Counted from the stretch's first letter, positions 54,068-62,831 are shown. The stretch: 64,000 nt of DNA from Bacillus ndiopicus (GCF_000612805.1 NZ_HG964407.1:62001-126000), one strand, 5' to 3'. The notes: generated by a model not told the origin, from the sequence alone. Program-made: numbers and translations.

Positions 54068-54538
54068 TTAGCTCATTTCAACAGTCGGTCCCATTACTGG
54101 AGGCACTGTTAAACCTGCTTGACGTAATAAAACGGTCATTTGTCCACGGTGATGTGTTTGATGATCAACTAATACTCTAAACAACGCACCGCGCGGCATC
54201 GAACCTCCAAATGCAGGTACCTCTTCCGTTAGCTGTTCATCAGATAATGCTGGAATTTCTTTTTTATATGCTTCAATTACCATTTCATACGCTTCTATAA
54301 TATCTGCCATATTATTAGGCACAGCCATATCTGGTCCCGGTGCAGGTATTTGTAACCCCGCAAATTGTCCAAATACACCTGCTGTTCCTACTAAGTGCCA
54401 AGCTAACCAGCCTAACGTATTGTGACCTTCCACAATTGACTGACCCATTTTTTCATCAGTAATTGCCTTCAATACATTTAGAGTGCCTTTTGAAGATACG
54501 TGCCAATCCTTTGAAAAATCCTCTACTGTACGATACAT
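54068..54538 (-). CDS. DinB family metal-binding protein
   Basis: 156 residues from the ATG at 54538 (AAGGGGATTTTTT spacing fits); an earlier ATG at 54574 lacks a site. The three His ligands of the DinB four-helix bundle are seen in AWHLVG, DHQTHHRGQ (last two His). Function of DinB proteins is variable, often bacillithiol S-transferase-like. Same direction as ogt with an 18-bp gap. Confidence 0.85.
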   Translation of the reverse strand: MYRTVEDFSKDWHVSSKGTLNVLKAITDEKMGQSIVEGHNTLGWLAWHLVGTAGVFGQFAGLQIPAPGPDMAVPNNMADIIEAYEMVIEAYKKEIPALSDEQLTEEVPAFGGSMPRGALFRVLVDHQTHHRGQMTVLLRQAGLTVPPVMGPTVEMS

Positions 54539-54669
54539 AAAAAATCCCCTTCCCATGTGCTTATCTAATTTCAATTAATGCATAGCACTTAGCAGAAATC
54601 TCACTGCTAGTGCTTTCCTATTATCTACAGCATAATCAAAAAAACATCAAATTTCAATTAGTTTGCTGC

Positions 54670-55179
54670 CTATACTATATACCGTCCTAAAGTGCGCCAA
54701 GTCTCAATTTTTTCTTCAAAAGTTTTAATATTTCTCCCTGGTATTGGGCTTGTCGAAGGCATTTTTTCGTAATAACGTCCATCAAGAATTTCCAGCCCAA
54801 CATGCTTTTTAAATACATCAAAGGATTTAGCACCATTAAAAAATACTGCTTGTATTTGAGGGTACTGTTGAAAAAGTAGTGAAAAATTATTCGGCACTTC
54901 ATTTCGAATATTTGCATCTAAGCTACCTTGACGTTCACAGGATTGGATGACATCCCATAGCCCAATGCCTTTTTCTTTTAACAACTCCACACGCTGTGTA
55001 TAATCTTCCGATATATCTTCGTCTATAATAGCAGCGATAATTGGCCAAAAATGATTGCGAGCATTCCCATAATATTGTTGTTTGTCTAGTGATTGCACGC
55101 TTGGCATTGAACCTAAAATAAGCACCTGCGTCCGCTTATCAATTATCGGTAGTAAACTATTTTGTCGCATCATTTTCAC
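54670..55179 (-). CDS. DNA-deoxyinosine glycosylase (UDG family 6 / HDG)
   Basis: 169 residues. Motif 1 GSMPS (residues 23-27), then YYGNARNHFW (41-50), VFFNGAKSF and PSTSPIPGRN, which together mark the hypoxanthine-DNA glycosylase branch of the uracil-DNA glycosylase superfamily. It removes hypoxanthine that arises from adenine deamination. The true start may be the ATG at 55173 or 55170. Confidence 0.88.
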   Translation of the reverse strand: MKMMRQNSLLPIIDKRTQVLILGSMPSVQSLDKQQYYGNARNHFWPIIAAIIDEDISEDYTQRVELLKEKGIGLWDVIQSCERQGSLDANIRNEVPNNFSLLFQQYPQIQAVFFNGAKSFDVFKKHVGLEILDGRYYEKMPSTSPIPGRNIKTFEEKIETWRTLGRYIV

Positions 55180-55332
55180 CCATTTCTCTTATCTATTTAG
55201 CTCCTTTAAATATAACATAATAATAATTAACTCTTGTCCAGATTTCTTTAGAGCTTTAGTGGAAGTTAACCTAAAACTATCACGACACGCGCCAGCGGTT
55301 AATTGATCTGCATCGTGCAGGCCTTCTTTTCA

Positions 55333-55385
55333 AAATCTGTAACATCCGCTGGGGCATTTGGGGTAATACGATGTTGATCACTCAG
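55333..55385 (+). repeat. Possible dispersed repeat copy
   Basis: Contains TTCAAAATCTGTAACATCCG then GGGGTAATACGATGTTGATC. Part of the 313-bp gap 55180-55492 that otherwise holds only hairpins near 55420-55488. Similar to 53434-53490 and, on the minus strand, to 41236-41290. Confidence 0.4.
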
Positions 55386-55452
55386 TCGTTACGGCACCCT
55401 TAGACTGTGTTCCTCTATTTCAGCGGGTGTTTGAACACCCACTGAAAACACA

Positions 55453-55488
55453 TATGTAGGCAAAGTCGAAATCGACTTTGCCTACATA
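55453..55488 (-). terminator. Terminator after the OppA-type gene
   Basis: 17-bp perfect arms TATGTAGGCAAAGTCGA (55453-55469) and complement (55472-55488). A second stem TTCAGCGGGTGTT/AACACCCACTGAA lies just before it. Confidence 0.88.
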
Positions 55489-55492
55489 ATGA

Positions 55493-57115
55493 TTATTCTG
55501 TAAATTTCACATTTTGAATTTTGTAAATACCTGTTGGATCAATAGTGAAGCCAGTAATCTTTTTGCTTACACCCGTTAAATAAGCTTGGTGGTAAACAAA
55601 CGCTGCTGGAGCCTCTACATTCAGTATATTTTGGATGTCTTTATAGTAAGCTAAACGCTTATCATTATCTGTTTCAACACGAGCTTCATCTAATAATTTA
55701 TCTACTTCTGGATTAGAGAAACGAGTACGGTTGTTATTACCAATATCACTTGAGTGGAATAATGGATACAATGCGCCATCCGCATCACCTGTTGATGCAG
55801 ACCATCCTAAAATGAACATATCATGGTCACCAGCGCCTGTTTTCTCTAAATATGCGCCCCACTCCATTACTTCAATTGTTACTTCAATGTTTAATTGTTT
55901 TAATTTTTCTTGTAAAACAACTGCAATTTGTTGACGTTGTGGGTTATCATTTGTCCAAATTGTTGTTTTGAAACCATTTGGGAATCCAGCTTCTGCCAGT
56001 AATGCTTTCGCCTCTTCAATATTAGAATCTTGAGGTGTAACATCATCACTATAGCCCCAAATCATCGGTGATAATGGACCTTTAGCAGCTAAACCAAAGC
56101 CATCATAAACCCCTTGTAAAATCTCTTCACGATCAATTGCTTTTGAAATTGCTAGACGTACTTTGGCATTATCATAAGGTGCTTTTTCAGCATTGAAACC
56201 AACATATGCAATCGACATAGATGGTTGTTGAACAATGTTTGCAAATGATTCTACTAATGGAACCTCTGTAGGTTGTACTGGATCGATAATTTGCGCGTTA
56301 CCTACTTCTAAGTCCGCAGCACGTGTTGCACTTTCAGGTACTGTTTTAAATACAGCTGAATCATAAGCGACTTTATCGCCCCAATACTCTTCATTTTTCA
56401 CAAAGCGAATTTCTTGTCCAGGTGTCCATTTATCAAATTTTAAGAAACCAGTACCTACTGGGTTTGCATTTACATAAGCGCGAAGTTTTGATGTATCATC
56501 GCCTGCTTCTGCATAATCTTTCGCAATAACTTCTGGGCTAATCATATAGCCACCAGCATGTGTTAATACTGCTAAAAGTGGACCATAAGGTGTTTTTGTT
56601 TTAATGTCTACTGTGAATTCATCAACAACTGTCACCGATTCAATTGGTTCAAAGTTTGTAGCACGTGGTGATGCTACTTTTGGATCTAGTAAACGATCTA
56701 AGTTGATTTTTACCGCTTCCGCATTGAAAGGTGTTCCGTCGTGGAACTTCACATCTTGTCGTAATTTTAATTGTAATGTTACATCATCAATTTGTTCCCA
56801 TGATTCTGCTAATAAAGGTTCGATTTCACCTGTTTCAAAATTACGCACTACTAATGTTTCAAAAATATTAGCTTGTACGTTATTAGATGGTACATCATTT
56901 GAACCATGTGGGTCTAATTCAACTGCTTCTGATAGCACTTCTAAAACAAGCTCGCCACCCGATACAGTTTCTGTGCTTTGATTTCCATTATTAGCTGTGT
57001 TTCCTTCTTTGTCTGTTTCTTTTTCTTTGCCTTTGTCATCACTACCACCGCATGCAGCAAGCACAAGGATAAGTGCTGACACTAACAGCAATAACCATAG
57101 TTTGTTTTTCTTCAT
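55493..57115 (-). CDS. Orphan OppA/DppA-type ABC substrate-binding lipoprotein
   Basis: 540 residues from the ATG at 57115, preceded by GGGAGG (an upstream TTG is less likely). Signal peptide with lipobox LAAC (residues 18-21), acidic linker, then an SBP_bac_5 domain: GSNDVPSNNVQANIFETLVV and DVKFHDGTPFNAEAVKINLDR are standard family segments. Binds peptides, nickel or other solutes. No permease or ATPase is adjacent, so it must serve a transporter encoded elsewhere. Ends at its own terminator. Confidence 0.88.
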   Translation of the reverse strand: MKKNKLWLLLLVSALILVLAACGGSDDKGKEKETDKEGNTANNGNQSTETVSGGELVLEVLSEAVELDPHGSNDVPSNNVQANIFETLVVRNFETGEIEPLLAESWEQIDDVTLQLKLRQDVKFHDGTPFNAEAVKINLDRLLDPKVASPRATNFEPIESVTVVDEFTVDIKTKTPYGPLLAVLTHAGGYMISPEVIAKDYAEAGDDTSKLRAYVNANPVGTGFLKFDKWTPGQEIRFVKNEEYWGDKVAYDSAVFKTVPESATRAADLEVGNAQIIDPVQPTEVPLVESFANIVQQPSMSIAYVGFNAEKAPYDNAKVRLAISKAIDREEILQGVYDGFGLAAKGPLSPMIWGYSDDVTPQDSNIEEAKALLAEAGFPNGFKTTIWTNDNPQRQQIAVVLQEKLKQLNIEVTIEVMEWGAYLEKTGAGDHDMFILGWSASTGDADGALYPLFHSSDIGNNNRTRFSNPEVDKLLDEARVETDNDKRLAYYKDIQNILNVEAPAAFVYHQAYLTGVSKKITGFTIDPTGIYKIQNVKFTE

Positions 57116-57231
57116 TCCCAAAGCCTCCCTTTATAAAGTTAACTTTCAGAAAATTAACTTTTTTAAATATTATCCGAATTTTTCATAAAAATCAACCCTT
57201 CTACATATATATAAAAATTATTTTTAATTAT

Positions 57232-57278
57232 AAAAGCTGCGAAAAAAGCAGGCGGTCACCTACTTTTTCACAGCTTTT
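57232..57278 (-). terminator. Terminator after the RsgA-like gene
   Basis: Arms AAAAGCTGC-GAAAAAAGCAGG and CCTACTTTTTC-ACAGCTTTT with two mismatches, then T run on the minus strand. Confidence 0.85.
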
Positions 57279-57345
57279 TACATTATTCCTAATGTTATGG
57301 AATTACATATTTTGTGAATATTTATAAATTATTTGTAATATTTCA

Positions 57346-58413
57346 TTATTTTTTTCTATTGGATTTCAATCCTTTAGAAATTTGCTTCCATTTTCGTTGC
57401 TCAGCCTGCCTTGCTTGAGCATCCGTTTTACGCTCTATATAGGCCAGTTCACGCTGAAGCTTAAAGTAGCTTTGCAGACGTGCAGCTTCTAGCATCCCTT
57501 CATCAATTGCATGCTGCACAGCGCAATGTGGCTCTCCTTTATGAGTACAGTCTTTAAATCGGCATTGCTCTGCTAACTGTTCGATATCTTGGAAACTTGA
57601 AGCAAGGCTATCCGATTGATTCCAAAGCTGCAATTCTCGCATACCTGGTGTATCAATCAAGGAGCCACCTGAGCTTAATGTCACAAGCTCGCGATGTGTA
57701 GTCGTATGGCGACCTTTTGCATCATCCTCTCGAATACCAGAAACCTTCATCTTCTCTGTACCTAAAAGCTCATTTGTCAGTGTGGATTTTCCCGCACCAG
57801 AAGAGCCTAGCAGCGCTCCAGTCACACCTGCTGGCAGCAATTCTCGCAAACGTTCAAAGCCAATACCTGTAACCATACTTGTCACAATTACCTCGACACC
57901 AAATGCAATGCTTTCCACCTCTGTAGTATAGCGTGCGACATCATTACATAAATCTGCCTTTGTTAATACAATGACAGGCGTTGCGCCAGAATCCCATGCT
58001 GCTACTAAATAGCGCTCTAATCTACGAACATTAAAATCGTCATTTAAGCTCATTACAAGCAACACAATATCCACATTCGCCGCAACAATTTGTTCTTCAA
58101 TTTCCAAACCAGCTACTTTGCGTGAAAATACCGATTTACGCTTTAGTAGCTTATGAATAATCGCCCGTTCCTCTCCAGGCATTTGCTCCACTAACACCCA
58201 GTCCCCTACTGCCGGATAATCCTCACGTGCAAATGCATTGTAAGCAAAATTTCCTGCTATCGTTGCAAGCCATTCCCCTTGTTCGCTAATTAAGCGATAA
58301 GAATGCTTATGTTCCAATACAATGCGTGCTGGTAAATAGCTTTTATATTTATCCTCTAAATTCTCAATTTGCTCCTTAAAAAATGCTGTTAATCCTAAAT
58401 TATTTAAATTCAA
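57346..58413 (-). CDS. rsgA: RsgA/YloQ-like circularly permuted ribosome GTPase (paralogue)
   Basis: 355 residues, longer than typical RsgA (about 300) by an N-terminal extension. OB-fold first, then G motifs in permuted order: LTKADL (G4), GSSGAGKST (G1), DTPG (G3), and a C-terminal zinc site C-x4-C-x5-H-x-C (CRFKDCTHKGEPHC). RsgA helps late 30S subunit maturation and binds at the decoding centre. TTG start (58411-58413) with AGGAGG. It sits behind a leader with its own promoter, a 24-codon ORF and a terminator, so expression looks conditional, unlike housekeeping rsgA. Confidence 0.9.
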   Translation of the reverse strand: MNLNNLGLTAFFKEQIENLEDKYKSYLPARIVLEHKHSYRLISEQGEWLATIAGNFAYNAFAREDYPAVGDWVLVEQMPGEERAIIHKLLKRKSVFSRKVAGLEIEEQIVAANVDIVLLVMSLNDDFNVRRLERYLVAAWDSGATPVIVLTKADLCNDVARYTTEVESIAFGVEVIVTSMVTGIGFERLRELLPAGVTGALLGSSGAGKSTLTNELLGTEKMKVSGIREDDAKGRHTTTHRELVTLSSGGSLIDTPGMRELQLWNQSDSLASSFQDIEQLAEQCRFKDCTHKGEPHCAVQHAIDEGMLEAARLQSYFKLQRELAYIERKTDAQARQAEQRKWKQISKGLKSNRKK

Positions 58414-58443
58414 TGGTAGTTCCTCCTAAAAATAGTTATACAT

Positions 58444-58485
58444 AAAAAAAGTCTTGAGCTGCCAATTCAGCAGTTCAAGACTTTT
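58444..58485 (-). terminator. Leader terminator in front of the RsgA-like gene (attenuator)
   Basis: Stem 58447-58462 with 58470-58485 (AAAAGTCTTGA-CTGC type, one mismatch), 7-nt loop, then seven T on the minus strand (58444-58450). It stands between the leader promoter and the start codon, so it must be bypassed for the gene to be expressed. Confidence 0.85.
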
Positions 58486-58537
58486 ACACACGTACAATAG
58501 GAGCTCCCCATTTATAGCGAAGCTAAATAAGCATGCG

Positions 58538-58612
58538 TCAAAACGCACACTGTAGGCGTGTGAAAGTGAACAAGCTGAATAGCAGTTTGTCAATAGCAAT
58601 CTTATTCATCAT
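58538..58612 (-). CDS. 24-residue leader peptide upstream of the RsgA-like gene
   Basis: ATG (58610-58612; a second ATG follows) to TGA (58538-58540). The peptide starts MMNKIAIDKLLFSLFTF and ends in RLQCAF. AGGTG lies 8 bases upstream of the ATG. The codons for residues 11-15 contain ATTCAGC-TT-GTTC (58568-58580), which is complementary to the 5-prime arm of the terminator (GAAC-T-GCTGAAT, 58465-58476). Pairing would open the terminator. This is the design of ribosome-controlled attenuators, though function is inferred. Confidence 0.65.
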   Translation of the reverse strand: MMNKIAIDKLLFSLFTFTRLQCAF

Positions 58613-58646
58613 GTCACAACACCTACTTCCGTTAATTAGTAATTAC

Positions 58647-58675
58647 AATATAGCGAAATATTTCCTGAAAGTCAA
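58647..58675 (-). promoter_or_regulatory. Strong promoter of the RsgA-like gene leader
   Basis: On the minus strand TTGACT (58670-58675), exactly 17 bp, TATATT (58647-58652). The start near 58640 gives a leader of about 225 nt that carries the leader ORF and terminator. Confidence 0.85.
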
Positions 58676-58772
58676 TTGTATTAGTGAGAATTTATTCAAA
58701 ATTGTAACTTAAGGTTGTTTTAATCAATTGCGTGGTTTTCACCATTTATTCATAGAAAAGGCCTAAAAAACC

Positions 58773-58898
58773 GTTGATTTCCGTTGCGGGGGACTCTTTC
58801 CGCAGGCACGGCTTCAACTAATTTATTTCGGCCCCTGCCGAAAATAATTAGTTGAAGCTATGCCCCGTGGAAAGCGAGCCAATCGTAACGGAAATCAA
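58773..58898. repeat. Large palindromic repeat element (about 60-bp arms)
   Basis: The left arm (GTTGATTTCCGTTGCGGGGG ... CTTCAACTAATTTATTTCGGC) and right arm (GCCGAAAATAATTAGTTGAAG ... GTAACGGAAATCAAC) pair over most of their length around a 4-5 nt loop. Similar GC-rich palindromes with GATTTCCGTT and CTTTCCGC are scattered in many Bacillales genomes. It may also end metG transcription. Confidence 0.82.
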
Positions 58899-58985
58899 CT
58901 GATAATTTGAATATTTATAGTAATTCAGGGCGTTTTTATCTCTTTTTTTGGGAAACAGTGTTTCATTCTGTCAACCTATACTTTT

Positions 58986-60629
58986 TTAGTGATGAACCTG
59001 AGAATTAGCAACTAATGCATTATATTCCTCTTCAATACGTGCCACATCAATGCGTTCAAATAAAGGCGTAACAGCTTGCAACTGTGTTGGCAATACAGTT
59101 TGTTCGCGCCATTCAATTGTTTCAATTTGCAACATAGCTCGAATCTTTTCTGTCGAAAATGGTAAAAACGGCTGTAGTAGCTGCGCCAAATTGGCAATAA
59201 TATATGTGCATGTTACAAGTGTATGTCCTGTACTTTCTATACTTTTCTTCACCTGTAACCATGGTTGTTGTTCATCAAAATAACGATTTGCAACACGAAT
59301 GTATTCAAAAATTTTCTCTAACGCCTGTTTTAAATGTCCCTGTTCAATTAATGTACCTACACTTTCATAAAGTGCAACCGTTTGCTCACGGATGGTTTCA
59401 TCAATTTTCCCACTTGGCATAACACTAGCAAATGATTTTTCAATAAACTTCAATGTACGATTGACAAAGTTACCATATGCCCCAAGTAATTCACCATTAT
59501 GGCTATATATAAATTCACGCCACGAAAAATCGGCATCGCGATTTTCAGGTGCATTTGCTGTTAAGAAATAACGAATAGAATCTGCATCATACTGCTCTAT
59601 CATATACGGCACCCACACCGCCCAATTTTGACTAGTAGATAGCTTCTTTTTCTCTAAAGTTAAATATTCATTTGAAATGATATGTGTTGGCAATGAAGGG
59701 TTTTTCAATGCCATTAAAATTGCTGGCCAAATCACACTATGGAATGGAATATTATCCTTGCCATGAATATAATACGCGATAGTATCCTCGTTCCACCAAT
59801 CTTCTAGAGCTTCACCATGCTGTCGTGCCCACTCTGTACTCGCAGTTAAATAACCAGCTACTGCCTCAATCCAAACGTAAATTTTTTTATCGCGGAAGCC
59901 CTCTACAGGCACCTCCACACCATTTGGCAAGTCACGAGTAACAGCACGATCTGGTACTCCCTCTGCTAAATAACGCTCCGTTAACGCAATCGCATTATCG
60001 CGCCAACGTTTATCATTTTTCGCTTGCACTACAAATCGTTCCAATGCCGATTGAAATTTGCTAAAAGCAAAATATAAATGCTCCGTTTCTTTTATCACAG
60101 GCTCATTGCCACAAATTTTGCAGCGCTTTTCCAATAAATCTAGCGGATCTAAAATCGCTGAACAGTTATCACATTGATCTCCTCTCGCCTTTGCACCACA
60201 ATTTGGACAAATCCCCTCTACAAAACGATCAGGCAAAAATTGTTGATCTACTTCACAATATGCTTGTTCAATTTTCTTTGTGTATAAATGCCCCTCTGCT
60301 AGTAGCTGTAAAAATAGCTGTTGTACCGTTTGATGATGATGCGATGCGTCTGTTCGTGTATAAAAATCATACGTAAAGCCTAAATTCGTAAAGCTTTCTT
60401 GAAACTCTTGATGATAATAATCCGCAATCGCTGCGACAGTTGTATTTTCTTGATTTGCACGAATGGAAATCGGCGTACCATTACAGTCACTGCCAGATAC
60501 ATATAGCACGCGCTCCCCCTTTTGTCGGTAATAGCGAGCTAAAATATCTCCTGGTAATAATGCTGCAATATGCCCTAAATGTAAAGATCCATTTGCATAC
60601 GGCCAAGCTCCCCCAATAACAATTGTCAT
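58986..60629 (-). CDS. metG: Methionyl-tRNA synthetase (zinc-knuckle type)
   Basis: 547 residues from the ATG at 60629, seven bases after AGGAGG; an upstream in-frame start at 60659 is before that site. HIGH-type motif is HLGH (residues 18-21), the KMSKS equivalent is KKLSTS. Zinc knuckles CPNC, CDNC and CKIC are present. It charges tRNA-Met. The anticodon-binding helical domain is C-terminal; there is no extra tRNA-binding (Trbp111) domain, which many Bacillus MetRS have. A T-box leader controls it. This zinc-knuckle group is often a second MetRS in Bacillales; a second gene would lie elsewhere. Confidence 0.93.
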   Translation of the reverse strand: MTIVIGGAWPYANGSLHLGHIAALLPGDILARYYRQKGERVLYVSGSDCNGTPISIRANQENTTVAAIADYYHQEFQESFTNLGFTYDFYTRTDASHHHQTVQQLFLQLLAEGHLYTKKIEQAYCEVDQQFLPDRFVEGICPNCGAKARGDQCDNCSAILDPLDLLEKRCKICGNEPVIKETEHLYFAFSKFQSALERFVVQAKNDKRWRDNAIALTERYLAEGVPDRAVTRDLPNGVEVPVEGFRDKKIYVWIEAVAGYLTASTEWARQHGEALEDWWNEDTIAYYIHGKDNIPFHSVIWPAILMALKNPSLPTHIISNEYLTLEKKKLSTSQNWAVWVPYMIEQYDADSIRYFLTANAPENRDADFSWREFIYSHNGELLGAYGNFVNRTLKFIEKSFASVMPSGKIDETIREQTVALYESVGTLIEQGHLKQALEKIFEYIRVANRYFDEQQPWLQVKKSIESTGHTLVTCTYIIANLAQLLQPFLPFSTEKIRAMLQIETIEWREQTVLPTQLQAVTPLFERIDVARIEEEYNALVANSQVHH

Positions 60630-60712
60630 GATAAATCCTCCTATCAAAATTAATGTCACTTAATCTGTTTCAGACAGAGACACTATATTTGCTTCATAGA
60701 AGCTTAAACTAA

Positions 60713-60998
60713 ATAAAAAACGCCCTAATCTAAAAAGATTAGGACGTTGAATTAACGTGGTACCACCTATATTTACAAATAGCTCACACTATTTGCCTCA
60801 TTCAGTACATCACATGCGAGATACTGTCGCTGTTGTAACGAGTGCTCTTCTCGTCGTAGCCTACTTATCGTTCGGTACGCAGCTCCAAGGCCATTTTCCA
60901 CTAGGTCAGCTTGCTTCATTTCCACCATCAGAAGCTCTCTAACAAACGTACCCTACTGTACTTTCCTCTTCAACGCTTTTCATTTCAAGTTGTAATTT
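60713..60998 (-). ncRNA. T-box leader (Met specifier) for metG
   Basis: On the minus strand: AGAGAGCTTCTGATGGTGG (stem I apical and GNTG features), a specifier region with ATG (60892-60894) followed by GCCTTGGAGC, the T-box core GGTGGTACCACG (60756-60767) and a terminator stem CCTAATC/GATTAGG (60724-60743) with T run. The specifier ATG equals Met and matches the downstream synthetase. Uncharged tRNA-Met would prevent termination. Confidence 0.93.
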
Positions 60999-61002
60999 AT
61001 CA

Positions 61003-61032
61003 TACATACAAATAAAGTAAAAAGCAAGTCAA
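61003..61032 (-). promoter_or_regulatory. Candidate promoter of the T-box leader
   Basis: TTGACT (61027-61032) with TATGTA 18 bp on (61003-61008); a TATGAT at 60999-61004 is a less well-spaced alternative. It abuts the end of the GerMN-type lipoprotein gene. Confidence 0.5.
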
Positions 61033-61034
61033 TG

Positions 61035-61511
61035 TTATTTTGGTTTTTTAAATGATTGATTCCTTGTTATCGGTTGCCCAATAAAAACATGATCTAACAA
61101 TTCCTCAGACGAACCATTACATAGCAAAACGATTTCTTGAATATAAGGTAAGTTTTCAAAATATGATTCAGCAAGCGATCCCATAAACATTTGACCTCCA
61201 GCCGAACCTTGGACTTGCTGTACGCCATCATCCAAATTTAATATAAGTGTGCTATCATTGTTCGTTAACTCATAGTCGATTAAGTTTACTGGTTCAATAA
61301 CCACTTCATCAAAAATAAAACGAATCATAGATTGTTCTGATTCTTTCATATAATTAACTGCTCGAGGGATAACATATTCTGCATTTGCATCCGCCTCATA
61401 AACTACAATTGTTTGTTCCTTAGTTACTTCATTGCTCTTTTTATTGTTCTCCTGTGTACAACCTGTTAATAAAACTAAAACAAATATACTCATCCATAGC
61501 CATTTTTTCAT
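61035..61511 (-). CDS. GerMN-domain lipoprotein
   Basis: 158 residues. Signal peptide with lipobox LTGC (residues 15-18), then a single GerMN domain (VNLIDYELTNNDSTLILNL, GSAGGQMFMGSLAESYFENLP, IQEIVLLCNG). The domain occurs in GerM, a spore peptidoglycan and germination lipoprotein, where two copies are usual; here there is one. Suggests a spore or cell-wall role. Upstream gene product DUF2268 is 18 bp away, same direction. Confidence 0.88.
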   Translation of the reverse strand: MKKWLWMSIFVLVLLTGCTQENNKKSNEVTKEQTIVVYEADANAEYVIPRAVNYMKESEQSMIRFIFDEVVIEPVNLIDYELTNNDSTLILNLDDGVQQVQGSAGGQMFMGSLAESYFENLPYIQEIVLLCNGSSEELLDHVFIGQPITRNQSFKKPK

Positions 61512-61529
61512 TGCATTCCCTCCTTTACC

Positions 61530-62348
61530 TTATGATAAACGATGAAATGAAGAATCATCAACAATTGTCTGTGCTGGCAATTGTAATAAATCTACTGATG
61601 TTAAACCCTTTTTTTTCTGAAAGGATTTTACTAATCTATATCCGATACAATAGCCAATCCAAGGAGGTAATTTTTTCTGATTTCCAAATAAATATGGCTG
61701 GTGATTTTCCACATCGATTAACTGTAATGCTGGTACAAAATGCTTCTGCCAAATAGGAAGAATTTGCTTCATCGTATAACGTTTTGTCCACGGAGATAGC
61801 CACTTCTCGCCATATAATTCCTCTACAGCACATTCTGCAAGCCCTTCGATAATCAATGAATCCTGTAATGTTAGCTTACTAGGCGCTCGATTTAAAAATT
61901 GTAAACGACAAATATGATTATACTCATGCGCCAACAATGCATGAATTTCTTCCAATGGAAGCGATGTTGATACAAATAAAAAAAGTGCATTTGGATAAGC
62001 AACACCATTTTTTTTGGGTTTACCTGCCGTTATTGGAAAAATATAAATCGGTACGTCAGGTCCCTCCCATAAAGTACGCAATCGCCCATATTCCTTTTGC
62101 ACAATTGCCCATATATCTAGCTGCTGCATACCTTGGAGTGTTTGCTTGATCTTCTTCCACTCGTTCGGTTGAAATAAGCCATTGCTGAGTAGTTCATACT
62201 GGATTGCTTCCTTTGATGCCCACGGAAATAACTTTTGCAAAGGAGCACATAGCACTTCACAGTGAATTTCCGCCAATCCTTCAGCTCGCTTATTTTTGCA
62301 AGATGCTATCATTTTAGCCAGCATTGGAGCAGTTGCAATAACCCCCAT
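61530..62348 (-). CDS. DUF2268 putative zinc protease (YjaZ-like)
   Basis: 272 residues from the ATG at 62348 (AAAGGGTG upstream); the longer frame to 62450 has no site. HEYNH (in LLAHEYNHICRL, about residue 138) with the following EGLAE is the gluzincin-like motif of DUF2268. Predicted cytoplasmic metallopeptidase; function unknown. Probably transcribed with the GerMN gene. Confidence 0.85.
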   Translation of the reverse strand: MGVIATAPMLAKMIASCKNKRAEGLAEIHCEVLCAPLQKLFPWASKEAIQYELLSNGLFQPNEWKKIKQTLQGMQQLDIWAIVQKEYGRLRTLWEGPDVPIYIFPITAGKPKKNGVAYPNALFLFVSTSLPLEEIHALLAHEYNHICRLQFLNRAPSKLTLQDSLIIEGLAECAVEELYGEKWLSPWTKRYTMKQILPIWQKHFVPALQLIDVENHQPYLFGNQKKLPPWIGYCIGYRLVKSFQKKKGLTSVDLLQLPAQTIVDDSSFHRLS

Positions 62349-62452
62349 CGTACTCACCCTTTTTTCATAACCTATGCTATAGGTGACTAGCTCGTGTCTA
62401 GCAACGCTCTTTACATATATTAAAGTGTATGAAATGAAAAGGGGGGACAAAT

Positions 62453-62707
62453 ATGGGAAGAGCAGACATGTACGATTTATGTTGTCAATATCACGGTAAA
62501 AGAGTACGAATTACAGAGAGAGATGGACGTATACATGAGGGGCGCATTACACGTGTAGATCGAAGAATGGTTTGGCTGGAGCCTGATGGAGGATTTGGTG
62601 GCTATCGCTTAGGATTTTGGGGGTTCGGCTTCCGTCCAGGCTTTGGCGTTGGTATCGCCTTAGGAGCAATTGCTGGTATTGCATTAGCGCCTTTATTCTT
62701 CTGGTAA
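62453..62707 (+). CDS. Small Sm-like/glycine-rich membrane protein
   Basis: 84 residues. The first 50 (GKRVRITERDGRIHEGRITRVDRRMVWLEP) look like a small beta-barrel of Sm-like type, the rest is Gly/Phe-rich with a hydrophobic tail (residues 62-84). A GGGG-type ribosome binding site precedes the ATG. Similar small proteins in spore formers are spore-coat associated, but I cannot name a family. Divergent from the DUF2268 gene. Confidence 0.65.
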   Translation: MGRADMYDLCCQYHGKRVRITERDGRIHEGRITRVDRRMVWLEPDGGFGGYRLGFWGFGFRPGFGVGIALGAIAGIALAPLFFW

Positions 62708-62728
62708 AGTTTAAAAGGCATCCAGTCT

Positions 62729-62778
62729 TGTGCGAAAAGTATATTTTAACGTGCGAATTTCCCCTGCTTACGAGCGAA
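62729..62778 (-). repeat. 21-bp-period tandem repeat, core CGTGCGAA (3 units, reverse orientation)
   Basis: TGTGCGAA (62729), CGTGCGAA (62750) and CGAGCGAA (62771), each 21 bp apart; these are the reverse complement of the TTCGCACG core. The array is at the convergent junction of the gene at 62453 and phnE at 62902. Confidence 0.8.
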
Positions 62779-62831
62779 ACATCACTATAAATCTATTTAA
62801 AAAAGTGGGAACAAAACCTCTTTTAAGCGGA

